From assembly GCA_049999725.1 (NCBI GenBank), contig JBNGIS010020109.1:43580-105526 (forward strand): a DNA stretch of 61,947 nucleotides. The letters are read 5' to 3'. Below, piece after piece: positions 12,681 through 22,740 of the stretch; the first letter of the stretch is position 1, and the number at the start of each line of letters is the position of its first letter. The DNA comes from Haplomitrium mnioides. Lineage: Eukaryota > Marchantiophyta > Haplomitriopsida > Calobryales. Both the position numbers and the translations under genes were made by a program. Under the pieces are notes generated by a model. It did not search any database, was not told where the DNA came from, and worked only from the letters and a program-made list of their open reading frames with translations.

Positions 12681-12689
12681 AGGCCTAAC

Positions 12690-13284
12690 TGAGGAACTAG
12701 TTTCCCCTACCTCTCAATTTCTATGGATATTGGATGTGTACAGAGGTGTCCCAGATATAAGCTCTTGAACTAGACTACTAAAAGGGACACTCCTTTATTC
12801 ACTCCCAATCTATCCTAACCAACAGTTCTCTAACAACTGTTTAGATTCACTACGAGCCTCCTAGTATTGGAGATTAACTGCAACTCGCTTCAGTAACCTC
12901 TCTTCCCTTGCATGGTTCTGATTTTCTTCCCTCACTCTGTTCTCATCATGGTGTAATTCAGTGGACTGCCGCATGACCTCTTTAATCCATTACTGTTGTG
13001 GATCTCACATGGCATATACATATGAAAACAAAGCTATCACCTCAACAACCAAGTTACGGGTCCTTGGGTGCAGTTTGGCTTTTCTATGTTTCAGATTCCT
13101 TGACCCAAGAATCCTGGAACCATCACTCTTCTGCTCCCTATACACCTCCTTTTGTCGGGATTTATTTCTTGCAACAATTTCAGAGCCTCGTTCTCACTCT
13201 TCAGTAAGATTTTGGAAGGACTCTTCCTTGGTCCTTTCACTTCTCACAATTGATCTACGAAGACAATTACAAAAATTAATATTT
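12690..13284 (-). other. 5' leader of the gag-only gypsy element
   Basis: Untranslated sequence between the PBS and gag. A plus-strand open frame at 12961-13467 runs across it into the LTR but has no family features, and I treat it as chance. Confidence 0.6.
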
Positions 13285-13302
13285 CTCCCGGCAACGGCGC
13301 CA
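13285..13302 (-). promoter_or_regulatory. Primer-binding site, tRNA-Asp type
   Basis: On the minus strand TGGCGCCGTTGCCGGGAG lies 4 nt downstream of the LTR end (TACAACA). It is complementary to the 3' end of plant tRNA-Asp (...CCGGCAACGGCGCCA), with a mismatch only near its inner end. It fixes the orientation and LTR boundary of the element. Confidence 0.9.
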
Positions 13303-16300
13303 AGAATGTTGTATCCCTCTTTGGAGTATTCCAAATCAAACCACATTGATTATGTATCGAACCCACAAGGAGCAAGGCATTTATGTGTTGTCTTTATAAT
13401 TTTCTTGCAACTTTCAGTTTTTAAAGGAGAATTGAACCCAAAAACCTCCCACACCAGTCCTTCCTAGACCTGGTCCAGATTGCTTTACCTTTCCTCAATC
13501 CCACTCAGCTCTACAATGACCAACAGACCCCTTCCTACTACTCGATGTTACTTACTAACTCTGGAATCTAATGCAACATTCTTAGAATAGCCAAATTATT
13601 CTATCATATGCAATGGCCAACAACCTTTAAGTTCAAGAAAAAAGAATGCCCTCACACCTAGATTAGCATATGAAATCTAAGTACAACCTCCATTTTTCTT
13701 TCACACTCTTTGCTGCTACACACTCTTAGACTAATCCACCAAGTGATTCAGAAATCAATGGAACAACAAAAACGTTATAAGGAATACACCCAGGTACTCC
13801 TCTTGCATGTCCTTCCTAGTATTTGGTCTACTTTTCACGATTGATCACTACACATCTTGCTGATTCTTCATCCGCAGTCACATTCCAACTCTTATCACAT
13901 CACATGCCTTCAAATGTAGCTACCACTAACACTCAAAAACAAGGGGCTCTTCAAGAGAAAAATAGAAACTTTATAAAATGAAGAGAATAATAATAATACA
14001 CATGTGTTCATCCCCGAGGAAGTAAGGCCAACATACTGGACTTATGCCTCCCTGCAACTAACCCTATCTAGCAACTAAACTAATAAACTAACTATGGTAT
14101 TCTATTTATTGCTAGTAATAAAAACCAACTTCTGTAACTACTACTAACACTAACCTATCTAATCACATATTTCTAACTACACTACTCTATCCAACATACT
14201 ACACGTAATGTTTATTCACCACCCGCTTCTAAAAACATGCGCCTCCTCTGTTTCTTGACATGGCCTAGAGCTCTCTAGATCATCCCTTGTAAATTGATAT
14301 CTTCAATCCTTCTTTTGAGTCCAAGAACAAAGCTAATTCCAGTTTCCCCTTGTAACTAGAACATCAACTCTTGATAGTTCTTACAGAAAAATTAGATGTC
14401 TTCACTAAGTCACCAACTCTCCTCTTCGAACTTTCCCAATCCATATGTCAAACTTTCAATAAGCCCGCAAATCTGTCTTCGAACTTTCAAGATCAGCAAC
14501 TTTGAATCTTTGACAAATCACTCCTTTGACCACTCGATCTTCACCACTCTTTGCCTAGCTCGATATAGGAACTCTTCATAACTCCTTTTTACTAAGAACT
14601 CTTTCGACTGCTTAGTACAAGAACTATTCATAAGCCCCTTTGAACTAAGAACTCCTTCGTAGCTCCATATAAGAACACTGCATACTCCTTGTAAATCCTC
14701 GAATAACTTTGTAGCTCCTCCAATAGATACTTCATGGCAGGTTGATTTCTTCTTCATCACTCAAGCCTCCTCACAGCATGGACATTCATCGCCAAACAAT
14801 TCTTCTTCAAGCATAGCCGATTCTGAATCCTTCCACTGGGCGTTTGTCGCAGGCAATCCTCAACAACAAATTAATTTCTCGCTGCTAACCAACTCCTTAC
14901 AAATGGATGTCGACACAACTGGTCGATTCTTCCTTCACAGGTGATTCTTCGCATGGGGCTTTCTTCATTCTTCATAGGAGCAAATTGATCATCGCCGGTT
15001 GATCCTTGCTTTGGACTTCCCTTTGAAATTAATACTCGAGGTCCTTCATTTGTGCCATTCTACCACTGATCTGCACTTCCATTCTGCTGGCTTCAGCAAT
15101 CCCCAATCGCTACTTGCTGAATCTAAACCTGTCAGCATCATGTTTCCATGCTCAGTAATAGAGGTGTGAGCTCTGTGGTCGGAGCCTTAACTCCTTTCCG
15201 ACCGATAGACACCCACTTAAGGGCTGATTAGTGTTTCGAGACCTTTTATGGGAGGGGTTTTGCACCAAATGGACCCCAACTCCTATTTACCAGCTTTGGA
15301 GTGTCTGCACAACACCCAACAACACCCAAGCACGACGCTTGCATGCACACAACTACCGTCACACTTCCCTCCAATGCTCACAGATGCAAGTCACACCCCT
15401 TCTTCAGGCCTTAACCCCGAAAGGTGCCACTCGAAAGACAAAGACGGATCGAATAGGGCATGTGGTTCTTGTCTATAATGGCCTCTTGGTGAGTTCTCTC
15501 TTAGGAGCCTTGAGTGGTTCTTTCTTGCCTCATAATCCTAGCCACTAGCCACCAATTGCTTCAGTAGCCAACTTGCTTATTCACATTCATTTCCCTAAGG
15601 CACATATGGATAGGCTGTTATGCTGTTGAGTCAATTCTAAAATATACTTCAGGAGCCTAGAACTAAACCCAATCACCTTGTGTACAAAAGGGAAATAGGT
15701 CCCAACATCCAAATATCACAATACAATGCTATTAGTCCTGACTTCCCCTTCCCAAGGTGTCTTCAAGATTTGACAAATGGCATGCAGGTACTCTAAATGC
15801 TAAGAACTTTACAAAACTACAAACAGAACACAAATCTAACTAGCCACATGCACATAGACACACTCATACATGCACCCTGCCTTGCCAACATTGGAGGTCT
15901 TCCTTTGTCTCAAGAACCAATCTTTTCTCCAAACTTCCCTTCAACTCCCATCAGCAACTGCAGTCTTCCTCTTATCCTTCACTCATGCACTCTCATCCAG
16001 ATAGTTTTTCAACTTCCCTCACGAGAAGCCCTGAATTTACTTCCTCAGGCTCGGAAGAGGATTTCCTTAACTTCCACCTCTAGAAGACAGTCCCCTTGAC
16101 TGTTGGCCACCCACTCCACCTTGAGTTTTGAATGGATCTTCTCTGTCAGTCCACCTGCAACGATGAGTCCACCTGGATCGCTTGAGACTCTAGAGCTCCA
16201 CGCTCAACAATTCTCAGTGCCCCTCTAGTCCACCTCCACCCCCGTTGGTCCCTCTGCACAAGTCCACTCGCCTCACGTGAATCCTTCATTGAATGCTCTC

Positions 16301-16994
16301 CTCTCTCCCTCCATGCGTATTCCATTTCGAACATGCTCTCACAACTCAATTTTGCATCAATATCAACCCTCAAAACGTTGCAACGATCCAATCTATACCC
16401 CCTTGCAGGCGTGCGTCATCCCCCAACAATTCTTGATAAAGATCGCTCCTCTCCTCTTCGTTGGACTTTGGATGTTTTTCTCGTTAGCAACCGCTTCTTG
16501 GCAAGGTAACACCTAGTGGCCAGTTCGGTTTTAATGGTTGTCTCTGAAGCCTTCAGGGTCGGGGGAGGAAAACTTCGAAGAAGGCTGATGATAGAATTTG
16601 CTGAACCTTGCTCTCAATCCATAATGCTTGCATTTGAAGAATCCCGACCTGAGATTGCCTCGCCACTGGCCCATATTAGCAAACCCGTAGCAGCCCCCAA
16701 TTCGATTGCTCTGAAGCAGCAAGTTGAGCGCAGACCTAAAGTTAGTGGTCGAAGAGGTCTTTTCGCAAAGAAATCTGAAAAGATTTGCTCGGAGAGGGTT
16801 GGATTCGTAGATTAACATCGCAAATTGGCTACCCAACGTATCTTGCGGGCTGATTCGCAATTTCCTTGGTGATTTCCCCGCTGCCATGCCTCTGATGTTG
16901 CACGCGGACTCCCGCAGTTGCTCACGGATCTCCGTTGTCGCTCATGGACCCGTGTAGTCGCCACGTGTCCTGGTTGACCTCCTTCCGAGTCGTG

Positions 16995-17180
16995 CCGTCC
17001 GACGCTGCCCCGCAAAGGGGTAGGCGGACCGTTGGTTTGACTGGATTCTGTGGTTGACTCAACTCTGACCTGGAGGACCCCTCGGACCATCCCTAAACAC
17101 CATGTCATCCGCAGCCGCGCCGTCCGATGCCGCCCCGCAAAGGGGTAGGCAGGCCGTTACTTTGACTGGGTTCCATGTTT
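16995..17180. repeat. GC-rich direct duplication, about 128-bp spacing
   Basis: CCGTCCGACGCTGCCCCGCA at about 16998 and CCGTCCGATGCCGCCCCGCA at about 17126 are both followed by AAGGGGTAGGC, a degenerate CCGTT and a TTTGACTGG tract. Confidence 0.7.
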
Positions 17181-17462
17181 GACCCGCTGACTTCCTCCTC
17201 ACTTCTGCGGATGCTACGTCATCCGCAGAGTCCTTTCGTTGCCGAGTAAGAACAGTACCGTTGTCGCCGTTGAAGCCCTTTTGCCGAAAAGTTCACGATA
17301 AGAACAACTCGCACCCGAAGCTCCCTTTGTGAAAATGCTCAATATAGGAACGATAAAGGACCCATCTTCAACCCCCGTCAAACTTTTAGCGTCACCTTGT
17401 ACTCCTTTGAACTTTCGTTCTTGTCGTCTTCGGATCTGCGATAGATCACTCCTTCGGTTGAT

Positions 17463-17720
17463 CGCCCCTTGCTCCTTGCTCTGGCTAGACCGTCGATATA
17501 TCACCTTTTCACCATTCTTTGATCTTCCTCTGGCTGGATCATCGATAGATTGCCTTTTCACCATTCTTTGATCTTCCTCTAGTCGGACCATTAATAGATC
17601 ATCTTTTTGCCATTCTTTGATCTTCCTCTGCTCGGACCATCGATAGATCATCTTTTTGCCATTCTTTGATCTTCCTCTGGCCGGACCATCGATAGATTGC
17701 CTTTTCGCCATTCTTTGCTT
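17463..17720. repeat. 49-bp tandem repeat, about five units
   Basis: The motif CCATTCTTTGATCTTCCTCT recurs at 49-bp spacing (starts near 17512, 17561, 17610 and 17659, with a partial copy at 17708), each followed by a CGATAGAT-type segment. The period is not a multiple of three, so the 176-codon minus-strand frame across it is a by-product of repetition. Confidence 0.9.
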
Positions 17721-19978
17721 GCTTCTCCGGTTGGACCTCGCCATGGCTCCCTGTTAGGAAGGCTCTCCACATCAGAGGATGATTCGGAACCAACTTAACT
17801 GGGCTCTCTACTTAGAGAGGCTGAGTCTCGTTAAGCTCTACGGAGCCCACCACCTTTCCTCTGAGGGTTCGTGGATTCCCTGGAAACGCCACGTCTCCCG
17901 TTGAATCTTGTAAAGCACGTCGGGGATGCCACGTTTCCGCAGCATCCTACGGACTCCCGCAATCACTCCGAAATCGTGACGAGTTGTCGCTTTGCCCTTC
18001 CTGCTTTGCCTCGTAGATGTCCTTCCCAATGATCCTCCATGTTGCAAAATGGTGACAAGTCATCTTTTCATCAATCACCGCTTCACCTATCCCCGTTTCG
18101 CCCTTCAAGCCTTACCTTACAACCCGTAAGACACCTCAGAACAGATCCCCTTTAATTGGGGACCCCACTTTGGGTCTCCAATCGAAACCCTTTAAATTAG
18201 GGCTCTCCACATTGCGATTCGTCTTTTAGGTTCCTCGGGCCTGTCTTCCTTCAGTCTGATTCCTTGTAGAGATTTTCCTCCTCTTGTCTGATTTTCGCAA
18301 TCGACTTCCGATTTTGAAGGGTTTCCTTTTCTTCTCAACTAGGCAACCCAACATAGGGCCTCGTTATCAGAATTTGCACAACTGCCTTCTCTCTATCTAG
18401 CTTCATGCACGGCATCCTCCTTTGTAAGTCGTTCATTGCCGCTGGGCGATTCTTCACATTGTTGCGGCTTCAGGCCCGCTCGCTCATTGGCCCTCTGCAC
18501 GAATCATAACTGTCCTCCTCCTCGCCTCCTCATGCCCCCACTGGATTTGTAGCTCCTATGCAATCTCGTGCTTGATCCACTCGCGTTCTGCTAGCTTCCT
18601 CATCCGTGATCTGCCCAGCTACATGTGGCCCTCTATCCAGTTGCTCGCCTTCCTCTTGGACTTGGAATTTCCCTTCCCTACTCTCAATCACCTCGCCTGG
18701 CTTCCCTCTTGCTTTCTTGCAAGCCCGTTTGCCCAATCCTGCTTGCATCCTCATCCATCTCCTCTTGATTTCATAGGACTCCTCTATGCCTTGTATGATT
18801 CATAGCATCCACTAGAGAAAGTAGAAAAGAAAAGGAAGAGAAGGGAGAGGAGGGAGAGAAGAGAGGGGAAGGATGGAATAATGACAATAAAACAATAAAA
18901 TACAAAGGAATACAAATGACTACTGCAAATTGAAGAACTTAACCAGGCTAGAAGCTCAGTAATCACAGAAAGCCTTTTTCTCATAAATATGCTAGCACTC
19001 CTCGAATGAAAAATAAAATACAAAATTGGAAGACTGAAGCAACTCCCTCAATAAATTTCTTCTTCTAAATAATAGAACCGATTTGAATTGACAGGGCAAG
19101 TTTAGAATCTCCTCTAGGCTCTGTCCACAATGATTTAACTGAGGCTCCTCCAACAAATGTCAAATGATACTTCTGGCCCTCTTTACTGATTTTTTTTTCC
19201 CAACCTCGAAGGCTGCTCTTCAGTCGATTTTCTTTTCAACCACTGATTTCTTGAGGAGAGTCTGATTCATGGATTGAATCAGATCCCCTTTTGCTTTAAC
19301 CATCTTCACATGGTTGATCAAATTCAAGTCACGCAAATCGATTAGCCCTGCTCATCATGCCCACGAGCTCCGTTTTGTCCCATAAGAATCAGCCAACTAA
19401 TCTGAACCTATATATAACCACTTCTTCCTCTCCTTCTTTCGAGAGGCATCCCCTTATGGGGTATAAGGCCACCTCATTCTTCTCTCTACCCATGGACGGA
19501 CCTAGTCCAGGGCACAAGGCTGGCTGTCCTTCGACTATTCAAATTAGATGCTAGGGCTCCTTCGACAATTCAACTAGCTAGGAAGTAGTTTAGAGGCCAA
19601 CCGGCCTTCAACACTTAGAATATTTTTAGCATTTTTCCCCATTTTTATTTTATTTTATTTTATTAATTCAAATAACTTCCCCTTATTGACTAACTCTACT
19701 ATAGCCTCATATTCTATTTTAATAAAAATAAATAAACAAAACTTCATTATCAAAATTCATAATCATCTTTCTTATTGTAACTATTACCTCATGTTGTCCT
19801 TATCACTTTCTTTTAAACATGACAGAGTCACCAACACAACAAAAAAACATAACAATTACTCCAATAGGACTAGATTCCTCCATTCCTTAGCCCCATCACC
19901 TTCATAGGATGTCATTAGTAACACTTCAACTGTTTTTAGATCATTTTTGGTTTCTTACCCCTGAAGTGCATTCTCACA

Positions 19979-21060
19979 GTAGCCATTGACAAAGTCTGAT
20001 AGAAACTACGAGAATTGAAAAAATGAAAGCATTTTAGTATCAAGGGTTGTTAATGAAAAACAAAAAAAGATTACATCATGGCTAGTTCCTTTAAATCCAA
20101 GTGCGCTGAGATGAGTGCATGCTTGCATGAAATGTCCACTCACCGTATTGGGAGACTTTGAAGTCTATGCTTGCATTGACTTCTGAGTCCAAATGCGTCT
20201 AGACACCATAGTTCAATTGTGCCTAGACTATAGAGTTCGAGCATGCTAGGACATTAGAATCCATGTTCATGAGTGCAAGTATGCATGAACTCATAAGTCT
20301 ATGTGTGCATGGACTCATAGGTCCAAGTGTGCATGGACACCTGAGTCCATGTATACATGAACTCTAGGGTCCACGAGTACAAGGACTTTTGAGTCCATGC
20401 GCGCATGGATCCAAGAGTCTATGCATGAGTGGACTCTAGAAACCTTCCTAGATTGGACATTAAGTAAAGAAAAAAAACAAGTTAAGAATTTTTACCTTTC
20501 CATCTTTGTACCCTTCTTGCAAGTGGATGGTGAGTTGGTCATAGGGCTTCATTTTGTTGAAGAAAAACTTTTTTGAGGAAGCTTTGTAAGAACCGATCCC
20601 ATCTTCAAACTACAAAGTAAGCCTAACATAGGCTTTGTGCCCCTTACGAGTCATTGAGATTTGGACCAAAAGACCCATGTTGAATTGTTTTCCTTCACCT
20701 TGGAAACGGTAAAGGTAATTGTTAATATCCCTCATTGTTCCACAACAAAGTAGCTATTTATTGGCTAATTTGATAGGCTCAAGTGTCTTCAATACATTGG
20801 CATACCAATAAAGCTTTGGTTGTGCTAGTTTTGAAGTAGTAGCTTGAGCTGCAGTTTTCTTTGCTAAGAAAATGTGTGAAAATATGACTTTGAAAATGAA
20901 GAATAAAAGGTCTCTCAAAGCTAGAGGGCAAAAATAGGGAAAAAAACCATAAGAAATTGCAAAAATAACCACGACAAGAAAGTGTGATCTCGTAGCTAAA
21001 CTCATGACAATGGAAAGAAACTTTTCATTGTCACTCATTTTGTAACCAACTTTCAAAAAA
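19979..21060 (-). pseudogene. Family E gene B, exon 1 and start of exon 2 (copy E1, right of LTR insertion)
   Basis: On the minus strand it includes QATTSKLAQPKLYWYANVLK, which matches the gene B N-terminus (QVNVSKPPQLKPYRHSDVIK in E0), then the DHHLYLF-type region near 20700. A GTAAAA donor follows near 20497. The 24-bp repeat array (about 20095-20440) lies in intron 1. A TTCTCGTAG acceptor near 20015 leads into exon 2 (FLSDFVNGYP), and 19 codons later the gypsy element interrupts it. About 250-300 bp upstream of the shared start is extra relative to E0 and E3. There is no functional product. Confidence 0.6.
20095..20445. repeat. 24-bp tandem array with ATGCGCGCAT core (E1, gene B intron 1)
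   Basis: The most regular part is about 20275-20430, with units such as GAGTCCATGCGCGCATGGAT, AAGTCTATGTGTGCATGGAC and GAGTCCATGTATACATGAAC at 24-bp spacing. The left part is more degenerate. The array occupies the same intron as those in E0, E2 and E3. Confidence 0.85.
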
Positions 21061-21321
21061 ACATGTTCTCTCGCCAAAAACTGATTTGAGGAGCTCTTGA
21101 CACGTAGGTTTGTATGGTGGAAAAAAAAAAAGCATTTGAAGCATTTATCTTTTTCATCTTTCCAATTTTGTTTTTCTTTTTCCTTCACAAAAGTTTCACT
21201 ATTTTGTCATTTTATAGATTTTTTTTTCAAAAAAACCATATTTTGGGTATACCATTGTCTATTGAAAATATTTGCTCAAATTATTCCTTGAATTGATTCA
21301 GTTCTTTATTATTGTTTTTAA

Positions 21322-22480
21322 ATGGAAAAAGTGCTTAGAGGCAAGAAACGATTAGAATTTCTGAATTTGTACTCTAAAAAAAGTATTACTTTTGGCCATC
21401 AATTAGAGATAGTTTCAAATTGTCATTTTGAAACTTATTGTTTTCAAAAAGATAATAAGTGCTCTTGGAAGTTGAAGAGTGAAGCGTTGGCGTTTGTTTT
21501 TGAAAACAATAAGTGCTCTTGGAGTTGTCGCCAAGAGCACTTATTGTTTTCAAAAAGACATTTCCTTTTGCTGAAAATTTTGATGAAGTTATGTTTCAAT
21601 GTGGTCAAGTTCTTCTACATTTCAAGCTGGTCCACATAGATCAAAATTTTTTTTCAAGAGAACAAAAATTAATTTTGATAATGCACAATATTTTGAAGAT
21701 AATACTTTATCTCCAATGGTTAGATTTGCCTACAAACCCAACCAACAAGTAAAACATAAGAGTTGTTTATTTGGGCCAGAACCTAAATAGGAAAATACTT
21801 TATGTGACAATTCTTTGTCAAAAATCTATCATGACAAGAGTTTTGTAAAGAAAAACTCAATTCGATATCAATTTTGAAACTGAGAAGAATTTCATGTTGT
21901 TGTGTAAGATAAATATATAAGAAGTGTGAGAGAAACATGTTTTCGAAAAAGCATGAAGAATCAAGATTTTACCTTGGAGTAAGAAATACTATGTTGACAA
22001 TCAATTTACTCTTTCTAGCAAAACTGTTGTTTGTAGTAGAGCCTTCAAGTTACTATTATCCATAGGGAATGATAGAATTCAAAGGATTAAAAATCTCAAG
22101 AATGCACAACCTAGAGGCACTTTTTGGAAATAGAGAGTTATTTGCCAAAAAAGTATTTGCACGTGAATAGATGGACAATTTTTTCTAAAGACACTGTGAG
22201 AGAATGCCAAATCACAAAGTTTAGAATTTGCTGGATAGTATGACAAATTGGGAAGTTTATGACTACTATACAACTTATTTGAGAGAGAAGTATCTTGATT
22301 GCATTTTCAGTTTCTCTAGTTTTACAAAACATTGGAGAATGCATCTTACAAATGTTTAAATTCCTAAGCACAATAGATTTGATGTTTGTGAAACCTACAA
22401 AGAAATAAAATCATTGTAGGAAAAATCTATCTTGGAGTCCAACAAAGGAAACAATTTTTTTTCCCTTTAAAACCTACGGT
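21322..22480 (+). pseudogene. Family E gene A, truncated 5' half (copy E1)
   Basis: It opens MEKVLRGKKRLEF, matching the gene A start of E2 and E3. After about 35 codons it has a deletion that carries a 26-bp perfect hairpin (21497-21556). It resumes in the middle region (TFPFAENFDEV..., then the tract matching SGPKAKWVNTL of E2) and continues to about 22440 in the region upstream of the DUF7869-like core. The right edge at about 22480 is fused to the 3' flank of E2 through about 25 bp resembling gene B exon 1. Multiple stops are present. Confidence 0.55.
21497..21556. repeat. Perfect 26-bp inverted repeat, 8-nt loop
   Basis: The arm at 21497-21522 (ends AAGTGCTCTTGG) is the exact complement of 21531-21556 (starts CCAAGAGCACTT), with loop AGTTGTCG. 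A third, direct copy of much of the arm lies at about 21441-21475. Other gene A copies lack it. Confidence 0.95.
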
Positions 22481-22740
22481 TTCCTTCACCTTGGAAACAG
22501 TAAATGAGAAGTACAACATGTGGAAGGCTTGGACTTCCACCCCACAGTCTATCCACATATAAGAATCCGAGCTCAACTAATGAACACTCCATCCTAAAGT
22601 CTATGCACACATATGAACTCAAGCTCATCATCTGAACACTCCACCCAGATTTTACATTTCGCAATAGAGTCTTTGCACATACAAGGTTTTGACTTGCAAA
22701 TCAAAGTCTATGCTCGCATAAGGTTTAGACTTCTACAACC
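22465..22740. repeat. Gene A 3'-flank palindrome repeats (E2)
   Basis: Degenerate units such as TCTATGCACACATATGAACT and TCTATGCTCGCATAAGG, spaced irregularly at about 36-70 bp. They correspond to about 51170-51480 in E3 and about 7640-7745 in E0, all downstream of the gene A stop. Confidence 0.65.

Larger units (their letters stand above)
15160..18953. mobile_element. GC-richer nested insertion of unknown class
   Basis: It interrupts the right LTR and is flanked by GCTCAGTAAT at 15150-15159 and 18954-18963, a 10-bp duplication present once in the left LTR. I found no convincing terminal inverted repeats, LTRs or poly-A tail and no recognised protein. It is clearly GC-richer than its surroundings. 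It contains a 49-bp tandem array (about 17463-17720), a GC-rich near-duplication (about 16995-17180) and a purine-only tract near 18810-18880. Possible identities are a Mutator-like non-autonomous element, a truncated LINE, or captured genomic DNA. Open frames here, the longest 176 codons, are not supported as genes. Confidence 0.6.
8122..19978 (-). mobile_element. Non-autonomous Ty3/gypsy LTR element with gag only (TR-GAG type), minus strand
   Basis: The boundaries are defined by two direct LTRs (8122-10992 and 13307-19978, both TG...CA), a tRNA-Asp type PBS at 13285-13302, a polypurine tract at 10993-11010 and a near-perfect 5-bp TSD. The internal region is only about 2.3 kb. It carries gag, a partial zinc knuckle, then directly the last part of integrase; protease, reverse transcriptase, RNase H and the integrase core are missing. 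Elements with LTRs plus gag only are known in plants as TR-GAGs and must use enzymes supplied by a relative. It sits inside gene B of family E copy E1. Confidence 0.85.
13307..19978 (-). repeat. 5' LTR of the gag-only gypsy element, split by a nested insertion
   Basis: Homologous to 8122-10992 over 13307-15159 and 18954-19978. The intervening 15160-18953 is foreign. Without it this LTR is about 2.88 kb, matching the other. It begins TGTTGTATCC and ends ATTCTCACA on the plus strand. Small indels and substitutions against the left LTR show that the insertion is not recent. Confidence 0.85.

Noticed and set aside
12961-13467. 168-codon plus-strand frame across leader and LTR
   Set aside because: It overlaps the PBS and LTR boundary of a minus-strand element and has no recognisable domain.
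17214-17744. 176-codon minus-strand open frame with RSK/KDD-like repeats
   Set aside because: It follows a 49-bp tandem array whose period is not a multiple of three, has no family match and lies in a nested insertion.
15160-18953. Mutator-like element call for the nested insertion
   Set aside because: The 10-bp duplication fits, but no terminal inverted repeat is visible at either end, so the class is left open.
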